DNA of 39,607 nt from CAYLHS01 sp964383535 (GTDB lineage: Bacteria > Actinomycetota > Acidimicrobiia > Spongiisociales > UBA4744): the NCBI GenBank assembly GCA_964383535.1, contig CAYLHS010000008.1, positions 1-39,607 of the forward strand. The letters are read 5' to 3'. Positions within the stretch are counted from its first letter, which is position 1, and the number at the start of each line of letters is the position of its first letter. Below, in pieces: positions 22,996-30,235 of this stretch. The notes beneath the pieces were generated by a model, which was not told the DNA's origin, ran no database searches, and saw only the letters and a list, made by a program, of their open reading frames with translations. The position numbers were made by a program, and so were the translations under genes.

Positions 22996-24783
22996 ATGGC
23001 CGAGCTGATACAGCGTTTCGAGACACTCGTCGACATCTACGAGCACGCCGTCAGGGAGCACGTCGGCAGGCCGGTGTTCGGCACCAAGGTCGCCGGGGCA
23101 TGGCAATGGACCACGTACGAGGAGTTTGGCGGTCTCGTCGAGCAGATGCGCGGCGGGCTGGCCCAGCTTGGCGTCTCGCGCGGGGACCGTGTAGCCATCA
23201 TCGCCAACAACCGTGTCGAGTGGGCGGTTGTTGCAGGAGCCACCTACATGCTCGGTGGGACCGTCGTTCCGATGTACGAGACACAGCTCGACAAGGACTG
23301 GAGCTACATCATCGACGACTGTGGCGCACGGGTCCTGTTCGTCGCCAACGCGGACATAGCCCGCAGGGTTGCCGCCCATCCGCACGAGCAGCTCGAACAC
23401 GTCGTCGTGATGGACGCTCCCGACGGCTACGAAGGTCGCACGTTCGCCCAGGTGCTCGCGCTGGGGGCCGAACATCCAGCGCCGGTCGCCGGCGTAGGCA
23501 GGGAGGACCTCGCCGACATCATCTACACGTCGGGTACGACGGGGAATCCCAAAGGAGTACTGCTGACGCACGCCAACTTGGCGGACAACGTGAGCGCGGG
23601 CCTGATGGTGGTGCCCGTCGAGCCCAGTGACCGGACGCTGTCGTTCCTTCCCTGGGCCCACAGCTTCGGGCAAACGCTCGAACTCCACCTCGTCATGGCG
23701 ATTGGTGGGTCGATGGCGATCGCCGAGTCGACAGCCAAGATCGCCGACAACATGATGGAGATCGAACCGACCCTTCTGATCGCCGTCCCACGCATCTTCA
23801 ACCGTGTGTACGACGGAGTGAACGCGCTGATGGCGGAGGAGGGCGGCATCAAGAAGAAGATGTTCGATGCGGCTGTGAGCAACGAGTACCGCCGGATGGA
23901 TCTTGCTCACGAGGGTCGATCGAACACCTTGGTCGAGTTGAAGCACCGCCTGTTCGACGGCCTCGTGTTCTCCAAGGTACGCGAGCGATTCGGCGGGAAG
24001 CTCAGGCTCGCTGCAAGCGGATCCGCGGCGCTCTCACCGGAGGTGAACAAGTTCGTCGACGCGCTCGGCATCGTGGTCCTTCAGGGGTATGGGCTGAGCG
24101 AGACGTCGCCACTCGCGACCGTCAACCCGGTCGAGAAGCGCAAGATCGGTTCGGTCGGCCCGGCCGTTCCCGGCGTGAGGATCGCGCTCGATCATGTGGC
24201 CACCGCAGATCCGAACGATGGGGAGATCATCATCTACGGGCACTGCGTGATGCGGGGTTACCACAACCTTCCTGCCGAGAACGAAGCAGTATTCACCGAG
24301 GACGGCGGCCTTCGCACCGGCGACATCGGTCATCTGGACGAGGACGGCTACCTGTACATCACGGGAAGGGTCAAGGAGCAGTACAAGCTCGAAACCGGGA
24401 AATACGTCGTGCCCGCACCCATCGAAGAGCAGATCCGACTGTCCCCGTACATCTCGAACGTGATGATCTACGGAGTCAACCGGCCCTACAACGTTGCGTT
24501 GATCGTTCCGGACTTCGCGGCGCTCGCCAAGTGGGCCGGTGGGCGCGGCATCTCGGCAGACGACCACGCAGCGCTGATCGAGGAGCCTGAGGTCAGAGAT
24601 CTGTTCACGAAGGAGATCGAGACGGCGTCGGAAGGGATCAAATCGTACGAGCGCATCCGGAGCTTCGTACTGGTGCAGGACGATTTCACGCAGGAGAACG
24701 GCATCCTGTCGCAGACCCTCAAGGTGAAGCGTCGTGAGGTGATGGCCCGTTGGGGAGGCAACCTGGAGTCGCTGTACGAATAG
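22996..24783 (+). CDS. Long-chain fatty acid-CoA ligase (FadD15/ACSL type)
   Basis: The 595-residue AMP-forming enzyme activates fatty acids to acyl-CoA. It has the AMP-binding P-loop YTSGTTGNPKG (177-187), SFLPWAHSFGQ, QGYGLSETSP and LRTGDIGHLDEDGYLYITGR followed by KEQYKLETGKYVVP, the hinge and C-terminal lysine region typical of the long bacterial ACSL group. Membrane-peripheral location is usual. ATG 22996 has GGAGGAG at close spacing. The 111-nt region shared with the divergent M23/SLH gene holds both promoters, but I see no clear -35/-10 pair for this gene. The long-chain or other acyl substrate is inferred only from family. Confidence 0.9.
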   Translation: MAELIQRFETLVDIYEHAVREHVGRPVFGTKVAGAWQWTTYEEFGGLVEQMRGGLAQLGVSRGDRVAIIANNRVEWAVVAGATYMLGGTVVPMYETQLDKDWSYIIDDCGARVLFVANADIARRVAAHPHEQLEHVVVMDAPDGYEGRTFAQVLALGAEHPAPVAGVGREDLADIIYTSGTTGNPKGVLLTHANLADNVSAGLMVVPVEPSDRTLSFLPWAHSFGQTLELHLVMAIGGSMAIAESTAKIADNMMEIEPTLLIAVPRIFNRVYDGVNALMAEEGGIKKKMFDAAVSNEYRRMDLAHEGRSNTLVELKHRLFDGLVFSKVRERFGGKLRLAASGSAALSPEVNKFVDALGIVVLQGYGLSETSPLATVNPVEKRKIGSVGPAVPGVRIALDHVATADPNDGEIIIYGHCVMRGYHNLPAENEAVFTEDGGLRTGDIGHLDEDGYLYITGRVKEQYKLETGKYVVPAPIEEQIRLSPYISNVMIYGVNRPYNVALIVPDFAALAKWAGGRGISADDHAALIEEPEVRDLFTKEIETASEGIKSYERIRSFVLVQDDFTQENGILSQTLKVKRREVMARWGGNLESLYE

Positions 24784-24810
24784 GGCTCGCCCTGGCGGGC
24801 TCGTCCGCAC

Positions 24811-24838
24811 CTTGCGCCTCGTACCTTGTACCTCGTGT
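24811..24838. repeat. Degenerate 7-nt tandem repeat, tract 1 (four units)
   Basis: Four heptads in register: CTTGCGC, CTCGTAC, CTTGTAC, CTCGTGT. They share C-T-(T/C)-G-(C/T)-N-(C/T). Just upstream GGGCTCG occurs at 24783-24789 and again 14 nt later at 24797-24803, a spacing of two heptads. The tract lies in the spacer after the fatty acyl-CoA ligase gene and has no coding sense. Confidence 0.6.
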
Positions 24839-24881
24839 GTCGCCTGGCGGTGGCGTGGAAGCGCGCAGCCCGGTGCCGTCG

Positions 24882-24937
24882 GCTGTTGGCTGTCAGCTGT
24901 CGACTGAGGACTGATGACTGAAGGCTCAGGCCTGAAC
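24882..24937. repeat. Degenerate 7-nt tandem repeat, tract 2 (eight units) abutting a promoter
   Basis: Eight heptads in unbroken register: GCTGTTG, GCTGTCA, GCTGTCG, ACTGAGG, ACTGATG, ACTGAAG, GCTCAGG, CCTGAAC. The core is (G/A)CTG(T/A)NN and the units drift gradually from GCTGT to ACTGA. The tract ends exactly where the TAGCCT -10 of the E1alpha gene begins, so the -35 region of that promoter lies inside the repeat. It resembles in style the short 7-nt repeats known from cyanobacterial spacers, but no relation is claimed. Confidence 0.7.
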
Positions 24938-24950
24938 TAGCCTGCTCAGA
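24938..24950 (+). promoter_or_regulatory. Leaderless-type promoter -10 for the E1alpha-E1beta-E2 operon
   Basis: TAGCCT (24938-24943) ends 7 nt before ATG 24951. No Shine-Dalgarno sequence is present. The -35 region would fall in the heptad repeat. Confidence 0.58.
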
Positions 24951-25967
24951 ATGCTCCAGATCCTGCGACCCGACGGATCGCTCACCTCGGACCCACCGAT
25001 CGACATCGAACGGACCCGCGAGCTGTTTGCCGCCATGCTGACCGCCCGCCGCTACGACCAGAAGGCGATGGCGATCCAGAAGCAAGGTCGTCTCGCCACA
25101 TATGCCCCATTCCGAGGTCAGGAAGCGGCACAGATCGGGTCCGCTGCTGCGTTGCGGCCGGACGATTGGATGGTCGCCACGTACAGGGACGCTGCAGCCA
25201 TGTGGATGCATGGCTACGGCTGGGAGCTGCTGCTCCTCGGCAGGATGGGCGACGAGCGCGGTGGCCATCCTGCCGACGACGTCCCGGTGCTTCCTCCCTC
25301 CATCACGGTCGGTGCACACATGCTCCACGCCGTGGGTTTGGCCTGGGCCGCCCGGATCCGAGGCGAGGAGAGGATCGCGGCCACCTACTTCGGGGACGGG
25401 GCAACATCGGAGGGTGACTTCCACGAGGCGATGAACTTCGCGTCCCTCTATCGAACCGGGACCGTGTTCATCTGTCAGAACAACGGCTACGCGATCTCGA
25501 TGCCCACATCCGGGCAGACGGCTTCGGAGACGATCGCCCAGAAGGCACTCGCATACGGTATGGAAGGCGTCAGGGTCGACGGCAACGATCTGTTCGCCGT
25601 CTTCGCCGCGACCGACGCCGCGGCCGCCAAGGCGCGCGGCGGTCAGGGACCGACGTTGATCGAAGCGGTGACCTACAGAGTCGGACCGCACACGACGACC
25701 GACGATCCGGGCCGGTACCGCTCCGACGAAGAGGAGGCGGCATGGCGAGATCTCGACCCGGTCGACCGGGTACGGCGCTACCTCGCGGCTGAGCGCGCGT
25801 GGGACGCCGAGTGGGAAGCACGCGTTCTCGCGGACGCGACCGACGACGTCGAAGGAGCCGTCCGGCGGGCCGAATCACTCCCTGCGGAGGACGGTCCGGA
25901 GATCTTCGAAGCCATGTTCGAGCGGCTCACACCCGACCTGGCACGCCAGCAAGGCGACGTCCAATGA
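24951..25967 (+). CDS. pdhA: 2-oxoacid dehydrogenase E1 component, alpha subunit (pyruvate or branched-chain)
   Basis: The 338-residue subunit carries the thiamine diphosphate motif GDGATSEGDFHEAMNFAS...NN (GDG at 148-150, NN at 177-178) and FRGQEAAQIG and ATYRDAA, all usual for E1alpha of pyruvate and branched-chain complexes. With E1beta it decarboxylates a 2-oxoacid and transfers the acyl group to lipoyl-E2. Substrate (pyruvate, branched-chain or acetoin) cannot be fixed from the sequence; the symbol is therefore tentative. It starts at ATG 24951 without a ribosome binding site, 7 nt after TAGCCT. Its stop overlaps the beta subunit as ATGA. No E3 gene is in the window. Confidence 0.85.
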   Translation: MLQILRPDGSLTSDPPIDIERTRELFAAMLTARRYDQKAMAIQKQGRLATYAPFRGQEAAQIGSAAALRPDDWMVATYRDAAAMWMHGYGWELLLLGRMGDERGGHPADDVPVLPPSITVGAHMLHAVGLAWAARIRGEERIAATYFGDGATSEGDFHEAMNFASLYRTGTVFICQNNGYAISMPTSGQTASETIAQKALAYGMEGVRVDGNDLFAVFAATDAAAAKARGGQGPTLIEAVTYRVGPHTTTDDPGRYRSDEEEAAWRDLDPVDRVRRYLAAERAWDAEWEARVLADATDDVEGAVRRAESLPAEDGPEIFEAMFERLTPDLARQQGDVQ

Positions 25968-26935
25968 AGACGATCGCACAGTCGATCAACGACGCTCTGC
26001 GGACTGCTCTCTCCGGGAGCGACGACGTGGTGGTGATGGGGGAGGACGTCGGTCGAACCGGCGGTGTGTTCAGGGTGACCGATGGGCTGCTTCAGACGTT
26101 CGGTCCGGATCGAGTCATCGACACGCCGGTCGCCGAATCCGGCATCGTCGGAACCGCATTCGGGATGGCGGTCGCCGGCCTTCGCCCGGTTGTCGAGATC
26201 CAGTTCATGGGCTTCTCATACCCCGCGTACGACCAGATCGTCTCGCACGTGGGCCGTATCCGGAACCGCTCACGGCACAGATTCACCGCTCCGATGGTCA
26301 TCCGCATGCCGTACGGCGGAGGAATCGGTGCCGCCGAGCATCACTCCGAGTCCACCGAGGCGATCTACACACACATTCCGGGCGTCAAGGTGGTCGTCCC
26401 GTCGACACCGTATGACGCCAAGGGTCTGCTCCTCGCGGCGATCGACGATCCTGATCCCGTCATCTTCCTCGAGCCGATCCGTCTGTACCGTTCGGTCAAG
26501 GAAGAGGTGCCCGATCACCCGATCCGGGTTCCGATCGGAGAGGCGAGGGTCGTTCGCGACGGTTCCGACGTGTCGATTGTCACCTATGGGTCGATGACAC
26601 GTGAGTCCAGGCTGGCCGCCGACAAACTGGCCGAACTGGGGGTCGAGGCCGAGATCGTCGACCTACGGACGCTCACCCCACTCGACGTCGACACCGTGCT
26701 CGAGTCCGTGCGAGCGACGCACCGGGCGGTCGTCGTCCACGAGGCGCAGCGCACGGGCGGATTCGGCGCAGAGGTGATCGCCCGCATCCAAGAGGAGGGC
26801 CTGTACTCGTTGGAGGCTCCGATCGAACGGGTCACCGGGTGGGACATCGTCGTACCCTTGAAACGAACCGAACGGCATCATCTACCCGACGCGGACCGTA
26901 TCGTTCGCGCGGCGCTCAGGACACTGGAGGCGTAG
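25964..26935 (+). CDS. pdhB: 2-oxoacid dehydrogenase E1 component, beta subunit
   Basis: The 323-residue subunit begins IAQSINDALRTAL, and holds VMGEDVGRTGGVFRVT, DTPVAESGIVGTAFGMA and VEIQFMGFSYPAYDQIVSH, the thiamine-binding and subunit-contact parts of E1beta, and the C-terminal transketolase domain (VTYGSMTRESRLAADKL, VDLRTLTPLD). It pairs with the alpha subunit as alpha2beta2. ATG 25964 overlaps the alpha stop (ATGA) and its TAG overlaps the E2 GTG by 1 nt (TAGTG), so the three subunits are made in step. Length is standard. Confidence 0.9.
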   Translation: MKTIAQSINDALRTALSGSDDVVVMGEDVGRTGGVFRVTDGLLQTFGPDRVIDTPVAESGIVGTAFGMAVAGLRPVVEIQFMGFSYPAYDQIVSHVGRIRNRSRHRFTAPMVIRMPYGGGIGAAEHHSESTEAIYTHIPGVKVVVPSTPYDAKGLLLAAIDDPDPVIFLEPIRLYRSVKEEVPDHPIRVPIGEARVVRDGSDVSIVTYGSMTRESRLAADKLAELGVEAEIVDLRTLTPLDVDTVLESVRATHRAVVVHEAQRTGGFGAEVIARIQEEGLYSLEAPIERVTGWDIVVPLKRTERHHLPDADRIVRAALRTLEA

Positions 26936-28125
26936 TGGAGTTTCGGCTACCGGACATCGGTGAGGGTCTGACAGAAGCGGAGATCGTACGATGGCTCGTC
27001 CCGGTGGGGGGCACCGTGGAGATCGACGCCCCGCTGGTCGAGGTGGAGACGGACAAGGCCGTCGTCGAGATCCCGTCCCCGTTTGCGGGCACCGTTCTGG
27101 CACACGGCGCCGAGGAGGGCGAGACGATTCTCGTCGGATCGGTCCTGGCGGTCATCGGGTCCGAGGGCGATGCCCCGATCGTCGGCACGCTCGACACCGA
27201 GGAGGAAGCGCTCCCGTCCAGGGTCGACTCCGTTCCTGCATCGGCTCCACCGCCGCCGGTCCCTACGGAACGAGCACCGACCTCCGGGGCGGTCAAGGCG
27301 CTCCCGGTCGTGCGCAGGCTCGCACGAACGTTGGGCGTAGACGTATCCAGCGTGACGGGTACCGGCGCCGACGGCAAGATCACCAGAGAGGACGTGCAGC
27401 GGGCAGCGCAGCGCCGCGCAGCGATCCGAAGTGAGGCGTCCGCCGAAGCGGACCGGCGGGTGCCGATGAGCAGGCTGCGCCGCACGATCGCCTCGCACAT
27501 GGAGCGATCGTGGAGGGAGATCCCACACGTGACCACGTTCGATCAGGTCGACGGGTCCCGTCTGCTGGCCGCGAGGGCGGCACTGACCAAACGAAACGAC
27601 CATGCGGTTCCCATCGAAGCACTCGTGATCAAGGCCGTGCTGCCGGTCCTCGATCGCTTCCCGGAGTTCAACGCCTCACTGGAGGGTGACGATGTGATCC
27701 TCCACGGGCGCTACGACATCGGCTTGGCGGTCGACACGGACGAGGGCCTCATCGTGCCGGTCGTCAGGGGGGCGGACCGGATGGAGCTGATGGAGATGGC
27801 GGATGAGATCACCCGTCTCTCCGCAGCGGCGCGACAGCGCACCCTGATTCCGGATGAGGTGGTCGGAGCAACGTTCACCGTGTCGAACATCGGCGCAGTC
27901 GGCGGAGGGTTCGGTACGCCGATCATTCCCTACGGGACGACGGCGATCCTCTCCGTGGGGCGAGCAACCGATGCCCCGATCGTTCGCAACAACAGCGTCG
28001 CAATCGCGCCGATGATGCCTCTGTCACTCTCCTATGACCATCGGGTCATCGACGGCGGTCTGGGGCGCGCCTTCATGAGGATGCTCATGGAGAACCTCGA
28101 AGAGCCTGCCTTGTTTCTGACCTAG
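26935..28125 (+). CDS. pdhC: Dihydrolipoamide acyltransferase, E2 component
   Basis: The 396-residue E2 has one lipoyl domain (1-78, lipoylated Lys41 in VETDKAVVEIP), an Ala/Pro linker (80-115), a peripheral subunit-binding domain (about 120-153, VRRLARTLGVDVSSVTGTGADGKI split over the domain) and the catalytic core (170-396) with the active-site HRVIDG (His369, Asp373). It moves acyl groups to CoA. I start at GTG 26935 because the protein then begins EFRLPDIGEGLTEAE, the classic E2 start, with GGAGG 4-5 nt upstream. E3 must be encoded elsewhere. Its stop shares CTAG with the stop of the convergent SDR gene. Confidence 0.9.
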   Translation: MEFRLPDIGEGLTEAEIVRWLVPVGGTVEIDAPLVEVETDKAVVEIPSPFAGTVLAHGAEEGETILVGSVLAVIGSEGDAPIVGTLDTEEEALPSRVDSVPASAPPPPVPTERAPTSGAVKALPVVRRLARTLGVDVSSVTGTGADGKITREDVQRAAQRRAAIRSEASAEADRRVPMSRLRRTIASHMERSWREIPHVTTFDQVDGSRLLAARAALTKRNDHAVPIEALVIKAVLPVLDRFPEFNASLEGDDVILHGRYDIGLAVDTDEGLIVPVVRGADRMELMEMADEITRLSAAARQRTLIPDEVVGATFTVSNIGAVGGGFGTPIIPYGTTAILSVGRATDAPIVRNNSVAIAPMMPLSLSYDHRVIDGGLGRAFMRMLMENLEEPALFLT

Positions 28126-28895
28126 CGGCGGCCCAAGAGGGAGGCGACACGTGCAGCCAGACGGCCGGGCAGCACCTTGCTGATACCGACCGCCGCCTTG
28201 TTCACCGTTCCGGGAACGACCAGTCCTCGCCCAGCCATCATTCCCTCGTAGCCTGCCACGGCGACATCGTGGGCGCTCATCATCCCAACCTGCACCACAT
28301 GCGACGACTCGACACCGGCTCTGCGCTGAAGCCCCATCTGGGCGCGTCCAGGGCACAGGGCGGTCACGGTCACTCCAGTTCCGTCGAGTTCATCGGAGAG
28401 CGCCTGGGAAAGCGACAGGACGTACGCCTTGGTCGCGTGGTACACCGCCATTCCCGGGCCGGGTTCGAATGCGGCCGCCGACGCGACGTTGAGGATCCTG
28501 CCATAGCCGCGCCGAACCATCGGAAGGGCGAGGCTGAAGGTGAGCTCGGTGAACGCTCGGGCATTCAGATCGACCATTCCGAGCTGCGCGGAGAGATCGA
28601 GATCGATGAACGAGCCCTCCATTCCGTACGCCGCGTTGTTGACCAGTACCTCCACCTCCACACCGCGCTCATCGAGCTCGGAGACCAGTTGCTGGACCTT
28701 GCCGGGCTCTGAGAGGTCCATCGAGATGGTCAATGTCTTGCAGGGCTGGTCGAGTTCGAGCTGCGCGGCTGCCATCTCGAGGTTGTGCGGGTCGCGACCC
28801 ACCATCACGAGGCAGTAGCCGTTGGACGCGAGCTGTTCGGCCAGCTCCAGGCCGATTCCCTGTGAGGCGCCGGTGACGAGGGCGAACTTGGACAC
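28122..28895 (-). CDS. Short-chain dehydrogenase, DltE-like group
   Basis: The 257-residue SDR has TGASQGIG (8-15), NNAAYG (86-91), and the catalytic set Ser139, Tyr152, Lys156 (YHATK). The C-terminal half (SAHDVAVAGYEGMMAGRGLVVPG and the helix LPGRLAARVASLL) matches the DltE/YqjQ-type SDRs that often act on lipids or ketones at the membrane. Substrate unknown. GTG 28895 follows TAGACT by 6 nt and has no ribosome binding site. It is divergent from rimO with only 32 nt between start codons, and it is convergent with the E2 gene, sharing CTAG at the stops. Confidence 0.87.
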   Translation of the reverse strand: MSKFALVTGASQGIGLELAEQLASNGYCLVMVGRDPHNLEMAAAQLELDQPCKTLTISMDLSEPGKVQQLVSELDERGVEVEVLVNNAAYGMEGSFIDLDLSAQLGMVDLNARAFTELTFSLALPMVRRGYGRILNVASAAAFEPGPGMAVYHATKAYVLSLSQALSDELDGTGVTVTALCPGRAQMGLQRRAGVESSHVVQVGMMSAHDVAVAGYEGMMAGRGLVVPGTVNKAAVGISKVLPGRLAARVASLLGRR

Positions 28896-28907
28896 GACTG
28901 AAGTCTA
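28896..28907 (-). promoter_or_regulatory. Leaderless-type promoter -10 for the DltE-like SDR gene
   Basis: TAGACT on the minus strand (28902-28907) ends 6 nt before GTG 28895. It stands 8 nt from the opposing -10 of rimO, so the two promoters overlap. Confidence 0.52.
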
Positions 28908-28915
28908 TTCGCAGG

Positions 28916-28927
28916 TAGCCTTGGACG
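28916..28927 (+). promoter_or_regulatory. Leaderless-type promoter -10 for the rimO operon
   Basis: TAGCCT (28916-28921) ends 6 nt before ATG 28928, the same hexamer and spacing as for the LOG gene. Its -35 region would cover the start codon of the divergent SDR gene. Confidence 0.57.
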
Positions 28928-30235
28928 ATGCCTGCTCCCTCAGTGTGGCTCACGACGCTCGGCTGTGCCAAGAACCAGGTCGACTCCGACAAGATCGGCG
29001 GTGTGCTCGACGCGGCCGGCTTCGCTGCCGCCACTTCTCCCGAGGAGGCCGACCTCGTCCTCGTCAACACCTGCGCGTTCATCGAGGAGGCCCGTAGGGA
29101 GTCCGTGAACACGATCCTCGAACTCGACGGGGCCCGGCGACCCGATGCACGGCTCGTCGTCCTCGGGTGCATGGCACAGCGGTACGGGCGGGAGATCACC
29201 GACGCGATCCCCGAAGTGGATGCAGTTGTCGGCATCGACCACTACTCGGAACTCTCGGGGATCCTCGGCACCATGACCGACTGGCAGCAGGTGAGCCTCC
29301 AGCACTCAGCGATGGACATCCTCCACGAAGTCCGCCGGAGTACCCCGGCCACCCCCTACGCCTACCTGAAGGTCGCCGAAGGATGCGACAAGGCATGCAC
29401 GTTCTGCGCCATCCCGTCGTTTCGCGGTGTGCAGCGATCGCGCCCTGTCGACCAGGTCGCCTCCGAGGCTGGACGGCTCGTCGCCGACGGTGTGCGCGAA
29501 CTCGTGCTGGTCGCCCAAGACCTCGCAGCCTACGGTCGTGACATCGGCGATCGTGGGGGTATCACCAACCTCGTGCGCACGATCTCGGCGACACAAGGCC
29601 TGTGGCGAGTTCGTCTGCTGTACCTCTACCCGTCCGAGATCAGGCCCGAACTCATCGAGGAACTCGCCGGCAACCCGGCCGTGGCTTCGTACTTCGATCT
29701 GAGTTTGCAGCACGCCGAGCCGCGGCTTCTTCGGGCCATGGCCCGACCGGGCGGCACGGAACGTTTCCTGGAGTTGATCGAGCGGATCAGGGCGGCCGTC
29801 CCCGACGCGGCTCTCCGATCGAGTTTCATTGTCGGTTTCCCAGGTGAGACGGATCGGGATGTCGACACGCTCGAGGCGTTCCTCGAGACGGCGCGGCTCG
29901 ATTGGGCAGGGTTCTTCCCATACTCCCCGGAGGAGGGAACTCCGGCCGCGCGCCTACCCGATCGGCCAGATCTCTCGGAAGCGAACGAACGGACCCGGTA
30001 CCTGCAACAGGTCCAAGAGCGCATCACCTCCGAACGACAAGCCGACATGGTCGGGCGAACGGTCTCCGTGCTGGTCGACCAGGTGGAGGAAGGCGTTCCC
30101 GTCGGGCGGTCGTTCAGGGAGGCGCCGGATATCGATGGAATGATCACACTGGACGCCGGATCGCAGGGGGATGTCGTCGAGGCGGTGATCACCGGAGCTT
30201 ACGGCCCCGATCTGGAAGGGGTGGTCCTCGAGTGA
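28928..30235 (+). CDS. rimO: Ribosomal protein uS12 methylthiotransferase RimO
   Basis: The 435-residue radical SAM enzyme adds a methylthio group to an aspartate of ribosomal protein S12. It has the UPF0004 domain with Cys13 (LGCAKNQVDSD), Cys49 and Cys81 for one Fe-S cluster, the radical SAM motif CDKACTFC (Cys153, Cys157, Cys160) and a C-terminal TRAM domain (about 365-435). The CAKNxVDSE-like segment and FAIPSFRG-type text separate it from MiaB, which is encoded further on. It opens a coupled set with cinA (GTGA overlap). Start ATG 28928 appears leaderless. Confidence 0.92.
   Translation: MPAPSVWLTTLGCAKNQVDSDKIGGVLDAAGFAAATSPEEADLVLVNTCAFIEEARRESVNTILELDGARRPDARLVVLGCMAQRYGREITDAIPEVDAVVGIDHYSELSGILGTMTDWQQVSLQHSAMDILHEVRRSTPATPYAYLKVAEGCDKACTFCAIPSFRGVQRSRPVDQVASEAGRLVADGVRELVLVAQDLAAYGRDIGDRGGITNLVRTISATQGLWRVRLLYLYPSEIRPELIEELAGNPAVASYFDLSLQHAEPRLLRAMARPGGTERFLELIERIRAAVPDAALRSSFIVGFPGETDRDVDTLEAFLETARLDWAGFFPYSPEEGTPAARLPDRPDLSEANERTRYLQQVQERITSERQADMVGRTVSVLVDQVEEGVPVGRSFREAPDIDGMITLDAGSQGDVVEAVITGAYGPDLEGVVLE

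Noticed and set aside
22906..23946. Open minus-strand frame of 346 codons
   Set aside because: Antisense to the acyl-CoA ligase; no motifs; His/Arg/Asp-rich as expected from an antisense shadow.
24783..24803. GGGCTCG direct repeat and GCCC/GGGC as a terminator of the acyl-CoA ligase gene
   Set aside because: The best stem is only 4 bp with no T-run; the repeat spacing fits the 7-nt periodicity better.
24882..24937. Heptad tract as a CRISPR-like array
   Set aside because: Units are 7 nt with no spacers and no cas genes.
24486..25691. Open minus-strand frame of 401 codons over the heptad-repeat spacer
   Set aside because: Covers the ends of two clear plus-strand genes and translates the repeats into low-complexity sequence; no start signal.
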